Below are positions 57,935 through 64,000 of a stretch of DNA of 64,000 nt, piece by piece. This DNA is from Paroedura picta (lineage: Eukaryota > Chordata > Lepidosauria > Squamata > Gekkonidae). Under the pieces are notes generated by a model that saw nothing but the letters and a program-made list of their open reading frames with translations, searched no databases and had not been told where the DNA came from. The stretch lies in NCBI RefSeq assembly GCF_049243985.1, contig NC_135377.1, forward strand, positions 32,193,255-32,257,254, given 5' to 3'. Position numbers and translations under genes: made by a program. Within the stretch, counting starts at the first letter, position 1. The number at the start of each line of letters is the position of its first letter.

Positions 57935-59678
57935 CTAATGTGATTAAAAATGAAGGAGAATATTATGTTTGTCTGTGCTTTGAGGTTCATTTTTAAAAAT
58001 AACATAAAATTAAATAAAATCGTAAATGGCATGTTCTTTTAATCAATAACTAAGCTAGTGCTGCTTACCTGTATTATGTTCTGAACTGAACACAGTGGGT
58101 CAAAACCTGCAATGATTTATGTATGGTATGATTTTAATGACTTCAGCAAGAGTGCATTGAGATTAAATCAACATCAATTTGGCCAAATACTTATACAATT
58201 CATAACCTCTGGGGACAAAACAGCATTTCCAATGCAGTGGTATGGCTGCAAAAATATTCCTTTCAGATAAAAAAAAGTGGTGACAGCATTACTGTATTTG
58301 GAAAGGCTGCTGGCAAGGAAAGGACTTTCTCTGTCACTTGGCTATAGAACACTGGGGTGTTCAGAATTACTTACTATATTTATTGGAACCTGACCAACTG
58401 ATTTTTAAAAGTTGCTTTTTAAACTGAAAAGACCATGAAGTAAACTTGGTAGTTTCTTTATATATTTTGTGGAAATAAGAAAAAGCATATGACCAGATGT
58501 GGAAGACTATTCCAGAAAACAATGAGACCAAAAATTAAAACATTTTTATCTAATGAGTGTTTTTAATATGTTTCCCCCCCTCCCCAGACAAACTCCAAAT
58601 GTGACACTATGCTGCTTCCAAGAATATCACCCATTTTCCCAGGGGCTTTCCAAATCTATCTTCCCAGCCCCTCTTAACTGGTGTTGAGGTGACTGCTACC
58701 GTGGGAGCAGCTGTGGGGTGCTAACAGTACTATGGTGATAGGTGGGAAGTATCCATCAGTCATCTGGTACCATCTTTTCCTGCCTTCATCTCTTAAAGTA
58801 ATTAATATTGTTTTGGCAGTGTCTGAGCTAGGAATTTTGGAAATACTCCAAAAGGAAGAACTGTTATCTCTTCCTACCTAAAGAACTCTTATTTCTTTCT
58901 GCCTGCCTGATATCACAGATAGTGAGATTAGGGAGGCTAGAAGAAGATGAATGAATTACAATTTTTGCCAGAGAAGAACTTTTGGGTTTGCATTTCATAT
59001 GGGAGGCAAGTATCATAAGCAACACAATTTGCATTTTTAAACAAGTGGATTCAATTTTTAATAGTATCACTAATCTGATGATGAATTCTTATACTTTCAA
59101 ATTAACTATATTAGGCCTACCTAGAAAAAATCTCACTTAATTTAGAAAGTGTAGTATGCAATGGATGGGGATGCAAGATTGTAACACAATTCATTTGAGA
59201 GTAAGCACTACTGAAATTAGTAGACTTCAGAGTAAGCATGGAAAATCTTCTACAACTACATCACTAGTCCAAAACAGGAAATATAATCCAAATTTTAAAA
59301 ACCTGTAAATGTATTTTCTGGGTTTTGTATAATTTATTATCAACAATGAACACAATACCATACACTTATATGCTTCCTTATTGTTTGAAATAGTTTTTAT
59401 GTAGCCATATACATAAACTGGCATGTTTATTAAAAAAACTGCTAAAACTGTGAAGTTCAACATTAGTACAGGACAGAAACTCTGGCTCTATTTAAATATC
59501 ACATCAGTCAATACTTTAAATGCTGCTAGAAGTATTTATCTGGCATATTTCCTTGCTAATGCAAAATTTGGAATGAGGACGTTCCAACGGAGTGCACAAA
59601 CATGTTCCTAAAGCAGAACTAGTCCAATTTTGAAAAGCTTCTTTTTTTATTTCAACATTTGGCATTCTACCCAGATAA
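57935..59678. other. Upstream intron or 5' flank, no exon seen
   Basis: AT-rich, unique-looking. A diverged interspersed repeat is near 59155-59240. No convincing further exon of the host gene was found. Confidence 0.45.
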
Positions 59679-59887
59679 ACACATGAAGCTGTCCTATATC
59701 AAATCAGACAACTCTTCCTTCAAGATCAGTATTGTCCACTCAAACTGACAGCAGCAATACAGGCTTTGAGGTACAAATTCCATTATATCACTTACTACCA
59801 GATCTTTCAGATGAAAATACTTGGGGATCACACCTGAGACCTTCTGCATGCGAAGTACATGTCCAACGACGAAGCCATGGCTCCACC
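59679..59887 (-). repeat. tRNA-derived SINE, same family as 7031-7550
   Basis: The minus strand begins GGAGCCATGGCTTCGTCGTT (decayed tRNA-like head), then CGCATGCAGAAGGTCTCAGG and ends CTTCATGTGT. Segment order matches the interrupted copy at 7031. Confidence 0.7.
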
Positions 59888-59901
59888 CAAATTATTAAAG
59901 T

Positions 59902-60290
59902 ACTAGGGGCCAAGGCTGTTGCATTCAGGAATACAATGGGCACAAGTTTGGGGGGGGGGTGGAGTGGCAAAAACTCTGTGGATGGCCTCCCCCTCGCCCC
60001 AGGTCCTGGAAAGGTGGCAGGCAGCTGTTAGGGAACTCACTGGCAGGGGCAGCTTTCATGCAGCAGGGATCTGTAGCCTCCGAGGGAAGTGGAAGGAGGA
60101 GGGGGTGGTCAGGGGTGGGGGATGGAAGGCAATTGGCTGGCTGCTGGACTGACAGGCAAGCCGGTTGGAGGAGGAGGAGGCACTCAGGGACGGGACAGCT
60201 GCCCTGAGTGGGTTTTATGTGCTGAGTGGCACTTAAGCCATGAGACACGCTCCTCCTCCTGCAAGGCCTTACCAGAAATATATTATGTGG
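59902..60290 (-). mobile_element. GC-rich Helitron-like element (tentative)
   Basis: The minus-strand end shows the stem TTGTATTC / GAATGCAA followed by CAGCCTTGGCCC and CTAGT. The body is very GC-rich with G-runs and GGAGGAGG repeats. The far end is placed where AT-rich sequence resumes. Confidence 0.4.
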
Positions 60291-60453
60291 AACAGATGTA
60301 CATGGAACTGCTGCATGTCTAATGTACATTGAAATGGTAATTTCAGGTATGTGAACGGTTCCACTTATCAAGCTCTGTTGGATATAAAACACCATAGTTT
60401 ATTTAAGGTGTGGAAACCTCAGATCCTCGTATTTCCCCCCTCTTATTCCAATA

Positions 60454-60589
60454 CAAGGGTAGTCAAACTGCGGCCCTCCAGATGTCCATGGACTACAATT
60501 CCCATGAGCCCCTGCCAGTGAATGCTGGCAGGGGCTCATGGGAATTGTAGTCCATGGACATCTGGAGGGCCGCAGTTTGACTACCCCTG
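60454..60589. mobile_element. 136-bp near-perfect palindromic MITE
   Basis: The left end CAAGGGTAGTCAAACTGCGG is mirrored by the complement of the right end, and arms of about 64 bp match almost base for base (GATGTCCATGGACTACAATT, CCCATGAGCCCCTGCCAG). The 8-bp flanks TTCCAATA and CTTTAATA agree at only 5 of 8, so a hAT-type duplication is possible but decayed. Confidence 0.85.
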
Positions 60590-62735
60590 CTTTAATATAT
60601 TGATCTACTATTGAATATTTGAATCAAACTGAGGCGGCCACATCAACTATAAAAGGTTACAACAAACTGTGATGACGGGGTTTGTTGGTGGGAAGAAATA
60701 CCTGTTGGTGGTTTAGTGGGATGATGTCACAAAGCAGTTGTATGAATGCCATTTGTCTTACATGGCTTCTTGTGTATTTGTCAGAATTAGAATTTCACGA
60801 AATGGCAAGAAGCAACTCCACAAGTGACTTGTGCATCTGTTTTGTAGAACAACAGTGTAACCTCCAAAAGGAAATCTGCACATTTCCTCAATGGCAATGC
60901 GTGTCTTGGGTGGTATAGAAACACGGGACAAAAAGCAGGCGATTAAGATTCTCATGTAACTGCTTCATGTCATTTCCTGTAATCTGCAAAGCTTCCTAAA
61001 GTAAAGAATTGTTAAGTGAGTAGTAGCACCTGAGATCTGCAACTCTCATCTGTCCACAGCCTGGAATTCATGAAGCTATAATGCAAAAGGCCAGAATTCT
61101 GTCTGATTCTAGCTTCAAGGCCTAGCAAGCCTCAAGGGTAGAGTTCTTTGGCCCCTCTAAGGAATGTGTAACTAAAACACAGATTGTGATGTTGTAACTC
61201 TTCAACTTTCTTATTTAGTATTGTAGTTATTTCCCATCATTATATCTGAGCAGGTGAATTAGGTGGAACACAAGAAAACAAAATATGCCAGGTCAGTGAA
61301 AGTTTAACTCCATAGTGACATCTGGTGGCTAGAAAAGAGATTCTATTGCCTGCTGCTTTAATAAGTGAAAGCTAATGAATGATAATATTAATAGGAATTC
61401 AATGACATCTAACCATGTGCAAGCACTGTTATGACATTGCTTGTATTCCTAGTATCTGGATTTTCCTTTTGGATCAACATGGCTCTAAATAATGTCTTTC
61501 TACAATTAATCTTTCATTAAAGCCTCGGGTATCCTCATAATGGAAAGTTATATTGTAAAAATGTGTTTGACAGCAGCATATGCCATATGCCAATATTTAA
61601 ATTCCTTTCCAATTGTCTTCATAATTTCGTCAAGTACATTGTATTTATTTTTGTCTATACTCAAGATTACTGCAGACGAATTCCTTATGGCATGAATATT
61701 TTACAAAGAAAATGAATAAATTCAATCACTACTTTAATGGTGTTTTTGTATTTTTGGAAAACACCATAATCTGACTGCAAAGGGAGATGCTTGCCTTAAA
61801 TATCAACAGATTAAAAATGGAAGCAATATCCATATCTAATTTAAGCAATGCATTTGGTCAGATACAAGTCATTTTTTAACTCTTACAGTTAGAGGGAAAA
61901 CAGAAGAAGATATTAAGGGCATTGAGGCAAAGATGTTCCTTAAGGATAAATGAATCCTGTTGAAAATCTGTCCCTAACCCATAGATTGCTGCTCAGTTCT
62001 ATGAATATATGTTGCAACATGAACTAGCTATAGTTAAATTGAGCTTGCCCTTGATTCTTCAGGATAGTACGTGAACTCCTAAGGCCCAACTACTTGGAAT
62101 TCTTAGTGTGTACATACTTCTCCAGTTCCTTCCACCATATGTCTATTGGATAAGGACATTATATTTTGTATTGGAAAAGCAGGTTCCACCTCAGGAAAGG
62201 TTAAATGAAGCTTCTGTGGTCCCCATTTGGCCACACTCCAGGTGAACTCTGATCACTGGGCTAATTGCTCTTTTAAACTGCCCTAGCTTTTCCTAGTTTT
62301 TTCATTCGACCTCTTCCTTTTGTCTGTAGCAAGGCACCATTCATCCTTCAGCCAAAGCTGGAAGATTTATTCTACTTACTTCATTCTTTAAAGGCTAATT
62401 TTGCTGCTTTTCTTGCAAATGAAGAATACTGATGTCAGAGAATAGGAGTAAGCTTGACCCTGGTTTTCCTATCCTACTAGCAATGCACACGTTAAGTATG
62501 CAGAGTATATGATAGAAGGGATATTCTTTCCAGTTAGAATGCAAGCTAGTGTAAATTGATTCCAACAATTTACTAGGATACATCAAGAATGAAAGTCTGC
62601 AATGAAGGTCAATCCTTTTTGAACTGATGTGCTTATGATTTTTCTTATGTCTCATGTTTGTCATACCAAGACCACTTCTATGATGCATTATACCTGTGTG
62701 TAATGTTGGTGGCGGAAAAGTCATTTTGAGGACAA
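60590..62735. other. No gene seen
   Basis: Unique AT-rich sequence with short frames only. Confidence 0.45.
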
Positions 62736-62739
62736 GAGA

Positions 62740-62888
62740 TGTTCAGAGGTGGTTTGCCATTGTTTGGCTTTGCGTAGCAAGCTTGAACTTCATGGTCTCC
62801 CATCTAAGCATGAACCAGGACCAATCCTGTTTAGTATCTGTGATCTGATAAGACCGGGCTAGCCTGGGCTATCCAAGTTAGGGCACAT
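62740..62888 (-). repeat. 5S rRNA-derived SINE (decayed)
   Basis: The minus strand has GGTCTTATCAGATCACAGAT, TGGTTCATGCTTAGATGGGA and GACCATGAAG, aligning with 5S rRNA and with the copy at 47081. The GGCAAACCACCTCTGAAC module follows. The tail is poorly kept. Confidence 0.7.
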
Positions 62889-63239
62889 GTAATGTTATAA
62901 CAGTGCATTTGCCTCTAAATTACTGCAGCCATGATATCACTCTTATGTTGCAATGCTAATTATTTAGTTATACTTACCGTTATGCAATTCTAAGTACAAT
63001 GACTTCTGCAGAAGATACTCTCAGTGATACAAGACTTAAATATTTCCAGAATCAATATACAACACAAGCTCCTTAGCATTGTATTGTAAAAGACACAGAT
63101 AACACTAAACTGTTTTTGACTGGGATCAATGAAGAGCCTATGATATAACATCTTATTGGCTTCAGCCCATAAAAACCTCAGAAGAGCTTGCAACCTAGAA
63201 TAAATAAGACCTGAAGAGTTGTAACATTTGCAAGCAGGC

Positions 63240-63385
63240 TGATGACTGGAATCTTAGCCATTTTTATAATTTTAATTCCTATTGTTTTTGTGTTTTATGA
63301 TGAATGTTTTTATTGTATTTATTATGTTGTAAACTGACCCTACCTGGCACTCAGGTGGGACAATTATATAAATCTAAATACTGTA
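63240..63385 (+). repeat. L2-type LINE 3' end
   Basis: TTGTAAACTGACCCTACCTG and AATTATATAAATCTAAATAC preceded by T-rich stretches. Confidence 0.5.
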
Positions 63386-63447
63386 TATAGTTGAGTATAA
63401 CTGTATAACTATAGTTGAGTATAACTGTATATAGTTGAGTATATAAA

Positions 63448-63885
63448 GGGTACAAAGGAGAGCGACGAAGATGACCAAGCCCTATGAAGATAGGTTGAGG
63501 GACTTGGGAATGTTCAGCCTGGAGAAAAGGAGGTTGAGAGGGGACATGATAGCCCTCTTTAAGTATTTTAAAGGTTGTCACTTGGAGGAGGGCAGGATGC
63601 TGTTTCTGTTGGCTGCAGAGGAGAGGACACGCAGTAATGGGTTTAAACTTCAAGTACAACGATATAGGCTAGATATCAGGAAAAAAATTTTCACAGTCAG
63701 AGTAGTTCAGCAGTGGAATAGGCTGCCTAAGGAGGTGGTGAGCTCCCCCTCACTGGCAGTCTTCAAGCAAAGGTTGGATACACACTTTTCTTGGATGCTT
63801 TAGGATGCTTAGGGCTGATCCTGCGTTGAGCAGGGGGTTGAACTAGATGGCCTGTATGGCCCCTTCCAACTCTATGATTCTATGA
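63448..63885 (+). repeat. CR1 LINE 3' end with readable C-terminus
   Basis: The frame from 63471 gives DRLRDLGMFSLEKRRLRGDM, IALFKYFKGCHLEEG, RTRSNGFKL and FTVRVVQQWNRLPKEVV, the CR1 C-terminal region. The 3' UTR ends CTATGATTCTATGAT, the CR1 octamer tail. 5'-truncated. The best-preserved CR1 in the window. Confidence 0.95.
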
Positions 63886-64000
63886 TAAGCCGACTTTTTC
63901 AGCACATTTTTTAATGCTGAAAAAGTCCTCCAAGGCTTATACTCAAGTGAGGGTCCCACTTACCTGTTATTGTTGATACCATATTTTTGTGGTAAAATTA

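Noticed and set aside
59925-60395. Open frame of about 156 codons on the minus strand
   Set aside because: It crosses the boundary of a GC-rich repeat and is mirrored by open frames on the other strand; no protein similarity recognised.
1-64000. CRISPR arrays, operons or phage-like gene clusters
   Set aside because: No direct-repeat/spacer pattern or clustered coding frames; introns and retroelements show a vertebrate nuclear genome.

Overview
The window reads as nuclear DNA of a squamate reptile. It is AT-rich, has few and widely spaced exons, and carries a squamate-typical set of repeats: BovB (RTE) LINEs including one whole copy, a Sauria-type SINE, a second tRNA-derived SINE family, a 5S rRNA-derived SINE, CR1 and L2 LINE remnants, a MIR-like SINE, several hAT-type MITEs and Helitron-like GC-rich elements. 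The species cannot be named from the sequence. No bacterial gene, rRNA operon, tRNA gene or CRISPR array was seen.

Host gene: three exons on the minus strand (57814-57934, 48230-48735, 44663-44854) fit together by splice sites and reading phase. They look like the 3' part of one protein-coding gene that ends in a stop codon at 44663-44665. The joined product has a short helical stretch, a long Ser/Pro/Gln-rich disordered stretch and an acidic, leucine-rich tail. I do not recognise the protein. Everything right of 57934 is then upstream intron or 5' flank, and everything left of about 44300 is 3' flank with no supported host exon.

Repeats, left to right: a hAT end (1-76); BovB 3' ends (371-1046, 11606-12193, 25122-25310) and an internally deleted BovB (8752-9752); a hAT MITE inside an old LINE remnant (2752-2972); a Sauria SINE nested in another SINE (7031-7550); an L2 LINE on the minus strand (12974-14215); a Helitron-like element (15107-15629); GC-rich inserts (20618-21044 and 22420-23600); a composite palindrome (27208-28060); a hAT element (37475-37835); L2 remnants (40015-42345); a 5S-SINE (47081-47263); and, inside the first visible intron, a full-length BovB (53060-56276) with an open 1009-residue EN-RT frame and an 11-bp target duplication, sitting within an older DIRS-like fossil. 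A 136-bp near-perfect palindrome (60454-60589) and a CR1 3' end (63448-63885) lie near the right edge.

How the parts relate: the BovB protein is the likely source of the enzymes that copied the local BovB fragments, and probably of the Sauria SINE and the 5S-SINE, which both carry a BovB-like module in their tails. I found no evidence for a new multi-gene system. The most notable items are the apparently intact BovB, the shared BovB-like module in two unrelated SINE families, and the unidentified host gene.
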